DNA of 7,185 nt. It comes from Ruminococcaceae bacterium UBA4958. GTDB taxonomy: Bacteria; Bacillota; Clostridia; Oscillospirales; Acutalibacteraceae. Location of the stretch: NCBI GenBank assembly GCA_002397355.1, contig DHAI01000062.1, forward strand, positions 1 through 7,185. Reading direction: 5' to 3'. The notes below the pieces were generated by a model. It saw only the letters and a program-made list of their open reading frames with translations. It had not been told where the DNA came from and ran no database searches. Of the stretch, positions 1 through 4,837 are shown piece after piece. The translations under genes and the position numbers were made by a program. Positions within the stretch are counted from its first letter, which is position 1, and each line of letters starts with the position of its first letter.

Positions 1-213
1 AGATATACTGTGATCGTTGACGAGGAGCTGCTGGAAAAGATTGATGATTTTCGGTTTGAAAACCGCTATCCAAGCCGTTCTGCGGCAACACTGGAACTGA
101 TTCGCCTCGGGATGGACGCGTTGGAAAAGGAAAGAGACGGACAGAAAAAACCGATCAAAAAGAGCGCAAAAAGAACGAAAAGGGGGGCCGATCATAAAAC
201 GGAAAAATCGTGA
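1..213 (+). CDS. Ribbon-helix-helix DNA-binding protein (5'-truncated by window edge)
   Basis: Small, probably dimeric DNA-binding protein of the ribbon-helix-helix (MetJ/Arc/CopG) type, likely a repressor or plasmid/mobile-element-style regulator. The frame is open from base 1 and reads RYTVIVDEELLEKIDDF, the usual beta strand leading into helix 1. Next come FENRYPSRSAATLELIRLG, the turn and helix 2, and then MDALEKE. The GTG at base 10 lies inside the beta strand, so it is probably not the true start, which should lie a few codons left of the window. After about visible residue 43 the chain becomes a Lys/Arg-rich tail ending in HKTEKS, probably disordered and able to contact DNA non-specifically. 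The stop is TGA at 211-213. No partner gene follows on the same strand, so its target cannot be told from context. The fold call is fairly secure; the regulatory role is inferred. Confidence 0.75.
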   Translation, partial: RYTVIVDEELLEKIDDFRFENRYPSRSAATLELIRLGMDALEKERDGQKKPIKKSAKRTKRGADHKTEKS

Positions 214-407
214 ACCGGAAATCCGCCCGCCCGGAACGGGGAGGCGTCCGGCGGTGGGAAAACGTATTGAAAAGACGCACGGCTCTGCAGAAGCAGTTGC
301 GGCACCGGAGACCCGGAAAGCAGCCGCGGCCTGCCATCCGCCGTCCCGGGGATAATCCAATTCCGTCCGGGGGATTGCACGGAATGCAAAATTTAACATA
401 AGTCCAT

Positions 408-455
408 GGGGAGATAGCGCGCGCTGTTTATCATAATGAAGCATCCCCTTTTTTT
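408..455 (+). terminator. Weak candidate intrinsic terminator downstream of the RHH gene
   Basis: GGGGA at 408-412 can pair with TCCCC at 444-448, followed directly by seven T residues (449-455). Inside, GATA (413-416) can pair with TATC (429-432), but an unpaired 11-base stretch remains on the 3' side, so the stem is imperfect. The T run and its position downstream of the only plus-strand gene on this side are the reasons to list it. The loose stem keeps confidence low. Confidence 0.25.
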
Positions 456-529
456 GATGTTGGCAATCCGGCCTTGAACAATGCCCGGTTATTCGTTTCG
501 CCTGATGATACCTGAAAAGCGCGATAAAG

Positions 530-558
530 TAGACTTTTTCGTTCCGACATCATATACT
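530..558 (+). promoter_or_regulatory. Candidate orphan sigma-70-type promoter
   Basis: TAGACT (530-535, 4 of 6 to TTGACA) and TATACT (553-558, 5 of 6 to TATAAT) are separated by exactly 17 bases. Transcription would start near 565 and run rightward into a region with no clear gene, towards the 3' end of the convergent ARH-fold gene. The -10 overlaps the inverted repeat at 556-568, which could act as an operator. It could drive a small RNA or be a chance match in AT-richer DNA. Confidence 0.3.
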
Positions 559-1033
559 TAATTTAAGTTATTTTGCACACGGTTTTCCACTTTATTCTTT
601 TCATCTTTATGTACTATTCCATTTAGGATCTTCTCCTGTTTTGCCGCAGCGGAATCCTGGCGCTGAACTGAATTCTCTACTTTTTCCGATAATTTTCTAC
701 TAAATTCCCCATTTGGCGCCTGACGCGGGCTTTTGGAAAAATGCCCGCTCTTACAGAAATTCCATGTGGAATTGCGACGACGGTATATAAGGTAACCGCA
801 CAAGGATCCGAAACCGATAAATCTGTTCGCGGGAAATCAGGCGGAATCAAAGCAAAGTTACAGGTTATTTCCGATGATTCTCAACCTCGGCGTTGCGCTT
901 GCCACAGCGCCCGCGGCTTCCCGTGCCGCAAAGGCTTCCGCAGATGCCGCCGAATCCGGAGGGGAGCAGGCGGCGGAAAAGGGCACGCCGGCCTGACACA
1001 GGCGCAAAAACGCCCGCCGGGAACCGAGACGCA

Positions 1034-1078
1034 AAGAGGCCTTCCCACCGCAGAATTTCTGCGATGGGAAGGCCTCTT
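1034..1078 (-). terminator. Long hairpin, terminator of the ARH-fold gene
   Basis: AAGAGGCCTTCCCA (1034-1047) is perfectly complementary to TGGGAAGGCCTCTT (1065-1078). Inner arms CGCAGAA (1049-1055) and TTCTGCG (1057-1063) continue the stem. The single break is C1048 opposite A1064: a mismatch in plus-strand RNA, but a U-G wobble pair in minus-strand RNA. The structure is therefore better formed in the leftward transcript, matching its position about 40 bases past the stop of the leftward gene. Only a short T run follows the stem on the minus strand, so termination may be moderate, or the stem may mainly protect the mRNA end. Confidence 0.65.
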
Positions 1079-1100
1079 CCACGTTCCGGCTGCTTCCTGT

Positions 1101-1116
1101 CCGGCCGAACGGCCGG
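1101..1116 (-). repeat. Short GC hairpin directly after the ARH-fold stop codon
   Basis: CCGGCC (1101-1106) and GGCCGG (1111-1116) form a 6-base-pair stem with a 4-base loop, starting two bases past the TAA stop of the leftward gene. No T run follows, so it is not a terminator alone. Together with the larger hairpin at 1034-1078 it gives the mRNA a structured 3' end. Confidence 0.45.
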
Positions 1117-1117
1117 C

Positions 1118-2671
1118 TTACTTTTCCCTCATCAGCGTAACCTTCACCGGTCCGCTGGAATGCCTGCCGACCAGCGAAGCGTCGATCACGAACTCGAGCT
1201 TGGCCGGCGCATATTCGCTTACGTCAAGCTCAAACTCCGTTTCCGCCTTGGAACCGTACAGGTTGTTCAGCGGAAGCTGGACTTCCCTGCTGCCGACAGT
1301 GCGGACGCCTTCCGGCAGATACGCGGTGATCTTCACCCACTGCTGCTCCCGCATCGCCGCCGCGTTGATCACGGTGACTCCGATCTTCCGCGTCTCCCCA
1401 GACCGGAAGCCGACCGAGTCCCCATAGTCGACATACAGCGAGAAAGCCGGGAAGGAATAGCGGACGACATACGGCGAAAGCTCGCAGAGCTGCCGCACCG
1501 AAAGCTCGTCGCGGAACGAATTCTGATACGGGCGGTAGTCGGACGCCTGCTCGCAGAAAAGCGCGTCGCCCTCGCCGCACCGGATCGTCACGCCGCCTTC
1601 CGGCAGGATGCCGCACAGTCCGAGACCGAGAAACGACGGCATGATTTGGCAGATGCGGTCCGTCAGCTCCCCGCAGGTCTTCGGAACCCAGATGCCTCCC
1701 CATGTCTTGTCGATGCACATCGTGGCGATCTCGTCGTTCAGCGGTTCCTTCCATTTCTCCGGGATTCCCGAATCACCGGCGATGATACCCATCAGGGCGC
1801 CGAGCGTCGCCGCCGTGCAGTCGGTGTCCTCGCCGAACCGGACCGCCGTGCAGAGGCTTTTGCCGAAATCGTCCCCGCCGTAGAGCCACCCCGCAACGGT
1901 AAAGGCGACGTTTTCCGGCGCGTCGAATCCGGGCGCACCGATCTCCAGGCCCTCGTTCCCCTCCTTGGGGATTTTCGGCGTCGGCACGCTCTGTACCCCG
2001 AACGTGCCGGGCGCAGCATTGTGAATCTGCTTTCTGGCCTCGCGGAAGTCCACCCCGCCGTCATAGCATGCGATCGCCTTTTTGACCGCCCCGGCCGTAA
2101 CGCTGTTTTCCGGGATATAGGAAAGACCGATGCCGATCAGCTTCCGTTTGTCGCTTTCCACAAAGGCGGCGCTCTCCACCGCGGCGAAGAAGATCTCGCC
2201 GTACATCCCCTCGCCGGCATGGTCCACGATGGCGTCCTCATAGGCATATTTCGCGGCGATTTCCGGGTGCCCCGGCGCGAGGCACGCCCAGATCTCGGAG
2301 CGGATGTAGCACCCGTCGCTGTCCTTGTAGACGTTGTCCACCACGCCGGAGAGCGGCGGCTGAAGCCCCGCGCGCATATTCGCCTTTCCGGTGCCGTATT
2401 CCACCCAGTTCGGGATGACGAAGGAGAGCCAGTATTCCCCCAAAACGGACGCGTTGACATTCCTGCCGTACCGCTCCACCGCGGCCAGCCACACGATCTG
2501 GAGGTCCAGGTCGTCGTTCGGCGGGGCGCCCTTCGACAGATCCTGCGTGTAAAAATCCACGTCCACGATCTGCCGTTTCCCCTCAAACGGCGCGCCGAGC
2601 ACTCCCCCGATATTTTTTCCCTGCCAGCACCCTTTTACCTTGTCCCGGTAAGTCTTGAAATCCAACGTCAT
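1118..2671 (-). CDS. ADP-ribosylglycohydrolase (ARH/DraG) fold protein with C-terminal beta domain
   Basis: A 517-residue protein of the ADP-ribosylglycohydrolase family, all-helical hydrolases that use two metal ions to cleave N- or O-glycosidic bonds to ADP-ribose or related ribosides. Landmarks: the N-terminal glycine-rich GCWQGKNIGGVLGAPFEG (14-31), the first metal motif PNDDLDLQ (51-58), DHAGEGMYGEIFFA (150-163), and the second metal motif GEDTDCTAATLGALMG (280-295). Residues after about 360 are not part of the usual ARH core and look like a beta-sandwich; 421-456 resembles Ig/NEW3-type add-ons in carbohydrate enzymes. Against the classical TDD...DxDT ligand set, Asn52 and Cys285 replace threonines. 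I believe this is normal for a carbohydrate-associated subfamily rather than a lesion, so the substrate may not be ADP-ribosylated protein. There is no signal peptide. The frame is open to an ATG at 2767, but the ATG at 2671 has AGGAGG six bases upstream and is chosen. It lies downstream of the SGNH/reductase pair, probably with its own promoter. Confidence 0.85.
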   Translation of the reverse strand: MTLDFKTYRDKVKGCWQGKNIGGVLGAPFEGKRQIVDVDFYTQDLSKGAPPNDDLDLQIVWLAAVERYGRNVNASVLGEYWLSFVIPNWVEYGTGKANMRAGLQPPLSGVVDNVYKDSDGCYIRSEIWACLAPGHPEIAAKYAYEDAIVDHAGEGMYGEIFFAAVESAAFVESDKRKLIGIGLSYIPENSVTAGAVKKAIACYDGGVDFREARKQIHNAAPGTFGVQSVPTPKIPKEGNEGLEIGAPGFDAPENVAFTVAGWLYGGDDFGKSLCTAVRFGEDTDCTAATLGALMGIIAGDSGIPEKWKEPLNDEIATMCIDKTWGGIWVPKTCGELTDRICQIMPSFLGLGLCGILPEGGVTIRCGEGDALFCEQASDYRPYQNSFRDELSVRQLCELSPYVVRYSFPAFSLYVDYGDSVGFRSGETRKIGVTVINAAAMREQQWVKITAYLPEGVRTVGSREVQLPLNNLYGSKAETEFELDVSEYAPAKLEFVIDASLVGRHSSGPVKVTLMREK

Positions 2672-2677
2672 ATTGCT

Positions 2678-2683
2678 CCTCCT
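2678..2683 (-). promoter_or_regulatory. Ribosome binding site fixing the ARH-fold start
   Basis: A perfect AGGAGG on the minus strand lies six bases before the ATG at 2671. The upstream in-frame ATG at 2767 has no comparable site, so this decides the start. Just upstream, GCAA-AAAAA-TTGC (plus-strand reading, about 2684-2696) could form a small AT-rich hairpin. Confidence 0.85.
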
Positions 2684-2747
2684 GCAAAAAAATTGCGGCG
2701 AAAGGAACGACAGCCAGCCGCGTCCCCTTTCATCCTGCTTGTGAGCG

Positions 2748-2756
2748 ATCATAGCA
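2748..2756 (-). promoter_or_regulatory. Candidate extended -10 promoter for the ARH-fold gene
   Basis: The minus strand reads TGCTATGAT here: an extended -10 (TGN plus TATGAT, 5 of 6 to consensus). No good -35 lies 17 bases upstream (ATCAAA), which extended -10 promoters can tolerate. The predicted start, near 2741, gives a leader of roughly 70 bases. CGATCAT occurs twice, at 2747-2753 and 2786-2792, and might be a regulator half-site pair, though 39 bases apart. This box lies within the longer ARH reading frame, which further argues for the 2671 start. Confidence 0.4.
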
Positions 2757-2820
2757 TCGATCGGCATCCTTTTGATTCCCGCAAACGATCATCCCATCCC
2801 GGCAGGCAATTATTTCGCGG

Positions 2821-2889
2821 CCGGGTTCCCGGACTCGGGGAAAGTCCCCGAAAAGCCCCGGGCGTCCCTCCGGGCCAGGGACAGCCCGG
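2821..2889 (-). terminator. Cluster of three GC hairpins after the aldo/keto reductase gene
   Basis: Read leftward from the reductase stop there are three stems. The first pairs CCGGGC (2858-2863) with GCCCGG (2884-2889), plus an inner TCCCT/AGGGA pairing (2865-2869 with 2877-2881). It is followed on the minus strand by GGC and then TTTT (2854-2851). The second is TCGGGGA/TCCCCGA (2835-2841 with 2845-2851) with a 3-base loop. The third is CCGGG-TT-CCCGG (2821-2832). The first stem with its short T run is the best terminator candidate; the group probably separates the SGNH/reductase transcript from the ARH-fold gene, perhaps incompletely. Confidence 0.5.
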
Positions 2890-2908
2890 CCGAATCCCGC
2901 CGGTTCCC

Positions 2909-3853
2909 TCAGTACTCCTCTTCCCGGAAATCGAAACGGAACGTCTCCATGATCTCTTTCAGATGCGCGAGGCTCCCCGCGCCGGCGAGCGCGATCATGC
3001 GCGGCCTGCGCGTCAGGACGAATCCGAGCAGCGCCTCCGAAACCGTCGCGCCGTGGTCCCCGGCGATCTCCCGAAGTCTGCGGAACCGCTTCAGATTCCC
3101 CTCGGTGAAATAAGGGCTGCCCGCCACCGCCTCTCTCCCTTCCCGTTCCAGCCTGCTGAAAAAGCCGGAGCACATGCTCGTGTAAGCCGTCAGCACGCTG
3201 GACGGGTTTCCCCGGTGATACGCCAGCATCTCCCCGCCGGCGACGGCCAGCGTCGGGTCCGCCATCGGTTTCATGTCATCCGAGCCGTAATTGTACAGCG
3301 CCTCGTTCAGCACGAATCCCCGATAGCCCATTTTCCGGCAGTAGGCGTCCGCTTCCCGCATCCGCCCGACCGTCCAGTTCGAGCAGGCGTAATACCGGAT
3401 CTTCCCGGCTCTGCGGAAACCTTCCATCGTCTCGACCAGCTCTTCGACCGGTCTTTTCGCGTCGTCCCTGTGATAGCAGTAAATGTCGATGCAATCGACG
3501 GAAAGCGCTTTCAGGCTGAGGTCGAGATCCGATTGCATTTCTTCCCGGGAAAGCCGGCCGACGCCCATGGAATCCAGCCGCGGATGGCCGCCCTTCGTGA
3601 GGAGCACCGCATCGTCATGCCGGCCCCTGCTCCGCAGCCAATCGCCGATCACGCGCTCGGAGCGCCCCGTCTCCGGCTTTACCCAGTCCGAATAGACGCG
3701 TGCCGTGTCGATCAGGTTTCCCCCCAGGCCGAGGTAGGCGTCGAGCAGACGGCCGGTCCCCTCCCCGCTCCCGGAAAGGCCCGCATTCGCCGTTCCCAGG
3801 CCGATCCGGCAGACCTTCAGATCCGTTTCCGGAATGTTCAGATAAAGCTCCAT
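2909..3853 (-). CDS. Aldo/keto reductase
   Basis: A 314-residue (beta/alpha)8-barrel oxidoreductase of the aldo/keto reductase superfamily, which uses NAD(P)H to interconvert carbonyls and alcohols on sugars, aldehydes or aglycones. The catalytic tetrad is readable: Asp49 and Tyr54 in NLIDTARVY, Lys87 in LLTKGGH, and His128 in IDIYCYHRDD. The N-terminal VCRIGLGTANAG (14-25) is the usual first barrel strand. The middle segment RYYACSNW (153-160) matches the common AKR strand that precedes the substrate pocket. Near the C-terminus, MIALAGAGSLAHLKEIMET (286-304) replaces the usual (I)P(G)A(S/T) cofactor segment with Ala-rich residues but keeps the helix that follows. Length is typical, with no signal peptide or membrane segment. 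It starts 16 bases after the SGNH gene and so is almost certainly co-transcribed. Substrate cannot be read from sequence; the setting favours a sugar or sugar-derived carbonyl. Confidence 0.88.
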   Translation of the reverse strand: MELYLNIPETDLKVCRIGLGTANAGLSGSGEGTGRLLDAYLGLGGNLIDTARVYSDWVKPETGRSERVIGDWLRSRGRHDDAVLLTKGGHPRLDSMGVGRLSREEMQSDLDLSLKALSVDCIDIYCYHRDDAKRPVEELVETMEGFRRAGKIRYYACSNWTVGRMREADAYCRKMGYRGFVLNEALYNYGSDDMKPMADPTLAVAGGEMLAYHRGNPSSVLTAYTSMCSGFFSRLEREGREAVAGSPYFTEGNLKRFRRLREIAGDHGATVSEALLGFVLTRRPRMIALAGAGSLAHLKEIMETFRFDFREEEY

Positions 3854-3864
3854 ACCTCTGCAAT

Positions 3865-3871
3865 CCCCCTT
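3865..3871 (-). promoter_or_regulatory. Ribosome binding site of the reductase overlapping the SGNH stop codon
   Basis: The minus strand reads AAGGGGG here, 11 bases before the reductase ATG at 3853. Its first two bases are the last two of the SGNH gene's TAA stop (3872-3870). Such packing is typical of translational coupling in an operon. The spacing is a little long; a nearer AGAGG is only one base from the ATG and too close to work alone. Confidence 0.55.
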
Positions 3872-4532
3872 ACAGACATTTCAGGAACGCCGCGATCTTC
3901 CTTGCCAGGATCGCATGGCCGGCATCGTTCGGGTGCAGGCCGTCCGGGCAGTACCGTTCCCGGCAGGCGGCAAGGTTCGGCTGGATGCCGCTCGTCGCAT
4001 AAAGGTCGAGCACCGGCAGGGCATAGTAGCGCGCGACCTCCCGGATAATCTCCACATAAGTGGAAAGCGGCGCGGTGGACGGCCGGGTGCCGCTCCCGTC
4101 GCCGGCGGGATTCTCCTCCCCCACGCGGTGCAGCGGGGTGGCGACGACGATCTCCGATTCCGGATATCTTTCATACAGCCTGGCGTAAAGAAAATGAAGC
4201 GCGCCGTAAAAGGTCCACGGCGTCCTGTCGTTCATGCACCCGAGGAAAGCGTCGCCGTGGCCCCAGTCGTTCGTCCCGCCGAATACGACGACGGCGTCCG
4301 CATGCGGGTCCATCTCGTCCACACGCATGCAGAAATCGAGGTCGAACTTCTCCTCGGCGGATTTCCCCGTCTGCCTGGCGATCCTGGTCCCGCCGATCCC
4401 GTAGTTCCGCGCCACTTTGAGCCCCTCGTTCCGCGCGATCACGGCCGGGTAAATTTTTTCCGGCCCGCTCGTGCCGGCCCCCTCCGTGATGCTGTCCCCC
4501 AGAAAATTGATCGTCTTTCCTTTCAGTTCCAT
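3870..4532 (-). CDS. SGNH/GDSL-type hydrolase (probable esterase)
   Basis: A 220-residue SGNH/GDSL hydrolase, a Ser-His-Asp esterase family that includes carbohydrate acetylesterases and lysophospholipases. All four conserved blocks are visible. Block I is FLGDSITEG with catalytic Ser14. Block II is NYGIGGTR (43-50) with an oxyanion-hole glycine. Block III is VVVFGGTNDW (81-90) with oxyanion Asn88. Block V is YCPDGLHPNDAGH (194-206) with Asp197 and His200. Length fits the family. There is no signal peptide, so it should act in the cytoplasm, probably on acylated mono- or oligosaccharides. The frame also has an ATG five codons earlier (4547), but only the 4532 ATG has a GGAG nine bases upstream (4545-4542), so the shorter form is chosen. 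It is first in a leftward operon with the reductase and is transcribed divergently from the GH36-like gene. The family call is firm; substrate is inferred. Confidence 0.9.
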   Translation of the reverse strand: MELKGKTINFLGDSITEGAGTSGPEKIYPAVIARNEGLKVARNYGIGGTRIARQTGKSAEEKFDLDFCMRVDEMDPHADAVVVFGGTNDWGHGDAFLGCMNDRTPWTFYGALHFLYARLYERYPESEIVVATPLHRVGEENPAGDGSGTRPSTAPLSTYVEIIREVARYYALPVLDLYATSGIQPNLAACRERYCPDGLHPNDAGHAILARKIAAFLKCL

Positions 4533-4551
4533 GCTTTCATGCTCCATTCAA

Positions 4552-4565
4552 CTTTTTTGAAAAAG
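4552..4565. repeat. AT-rich inverted repeat in the SGNH leader
   Basis: CTTTTT (4552-4557) and AAAAAG (4560-4565) are perfect inverted arms around two bases. They lie between the leftward -10 box and the SGNH start, in the untranslated leader. The stem is weak (mostly A-T), so this may be a protein-binding palindrome or nothing. Confidence 0.25.
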
Positions 4566-4593
4566 GCGCCGTATTTTCGACTGTTACGATCTG

Positions 4594-4622
4594 ATTATAA
4601 GGCATTGCGCAGGCAAAAACCA
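4594..4622 (-). promoter_or_regulatory. Promoter of the SGNH-reductase operon
   Basis: The minus strand has a perfect TATAAT (4599-4594), about 60 bases upstream of the chosen SGNH start. With a 17-base spacer the -35 would be TGGTTT (4622-4617), a poor match. Transcription should start near 4587. A strong -10 with a weak -35 is compatible with activator dependence. Confidence 0.55.
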
Positions 4623-4701
4623 GGGATGATTTTCTTCCTCGGCCATAGATTTCAATATTTTACCGCGAGGCGCGAACGGAAATCGGGAGCGGGAATATCC
4701 A

Positions 4702-4732
4702 TTTTTCGTTATGCGCGATAAGCGGCGAAAAA
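4702..4732. repeat. Nested inverted repeat, candidate operator for the GH36-like gene
   Basis: Outer arms TTTTTCG (4702-4708) and CGAAAAA (4726-4732) enclose inner arms TTAT (4709-4712) and ATAA (4718-4721). The repeat ends six bases before the rightward TATAAT and covers the place where a -35 box would be. That position suits a repressor or an activator that substitutes for the -35. A looser repeat, CCTCG/CGAGG (4637-4641 and 4666-4670), lies further left in the same gap. Confidence 0.4.
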
Positions 4733-4738
4733 AGCGAA

Positions 4739-4744
4739 TATAAT
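4739..4744 (+). promoter_or_regulatory. -10 box of the GH36-like gene promoter
   Basis: A perfect TATAAT. Seventeen bases upstream the sequence is CGATAA, not a recognisable -35, so full activity may depend on a regulator bound at the adjacent inverted repeat. The predicted start, near 4751, coincides with an in-frame ATG, so that codon would sit at the very 5' end of the mRNA and is an unlikely start. The leader to the chosen start is roughly 87 bases. Confidence 0.5.
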
Positions 4745-4825
4745 GTCATTATGTCAATTCATCCGCAAGCCGGGAACGGATTCCTGCCGGCGCGCGGAAC
4801 CAAAAAGCTGGAAAATTCAGCAGAT

Positions 4826-4830
4826 GGAGG
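4826..4830 (+). promoter_or_regulatory. Ribosome binding site fixing the GH36-like start
   Basis: GGAGG sits seven bases before the ATG at 4838. The only earlier in-frame ATG, at 4751, has no such site and lies at the predicted transcription start. Confidence 0.8.
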
Positions 4831-4837
4831 CAAAACG

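Larger units (their letters stand above)
214..1033. other. Gene-poor region, about 0.8 kb, partly AT-rich
   Basis: No convincing gene was found here. Bases 214-400 are GC-rich and give only Arg/Pro-rich translations. Bases about 430-870 are visibly richer in A+T than the flanking genes. A perfect 6-base-arm inverted repeat, ACTTAA-T-TTAAGT, lies at 556-568. A minus-strand frame at 803-558 (81 codons, TTG start, no clear ribosome binding site) gives a Lys/Glu/Asn-rich peptide I do not recognise. A plus-strand frame at 874-996 gives a 40-residue Ala-rich peptide with a hydrophobic start. Either could be a decayed gene end or chance. A small hairpin, GCCTG-ACA-CAGGC, lies at 991-1003. Confidence 0.5.

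Noticed and set aside
210..401. 63-codon frame starting at a GTG that overlaps the RHH stop codon
   Set aside because: The 4-base overlap looks operon-like, but the product is a basic, Arg/Pro-rich sequence with no domain and no good ribosome binding site.
858..1082. 74-codon minus-strand frame just after the ARH-fold gene
   Set aside because: It begins inside the terminator hairpin (1034-1078) and its composition is typical of shadow frames.
741..1427. 228-codon plus-strand frame at the end of the gene-poor region
   Set aside because: It reads through the ARH-fold terminator and then antisense to the ARH-fold C-terminus; no domain is recognisable.
2672..2767. 32-residue N-terminal extension of the ARH-fold protein
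   Set aside because: It has no ribosome binding site, overlaps the candidate -10 box, and the extra residues are not family-like; the ATG at 2671 has AGGAGG at ideal spacing.
893..4048. Very long plus-strand open frame (about 1,050 codons)
   Set aside because: It runs antisense across the ARH-fold, reductase and SGNH genes. Its product is Arg/Pro/Ala-rich with no recognisable domain, as expected from the complement of GC-rich codons, while the minus-strand genes carry clear catalytic motifs and ribosome binding sites.
4533..4547. Five-codon N-terminal extension of the SGNH hydrolase
   Set aside because: No Shine-Dalgarno precedes the 4547 ATG; GGAG at 4542-4545 serves the 4532 ATG.
4751..4837. 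29-residue N-terminal extension of the GH36-like protein
   Set aside because: Its ATG falls at the predicted transcription start and lacks a ribosome binding site, while the ATG at 4838 has GGAGG seven bases upstream.
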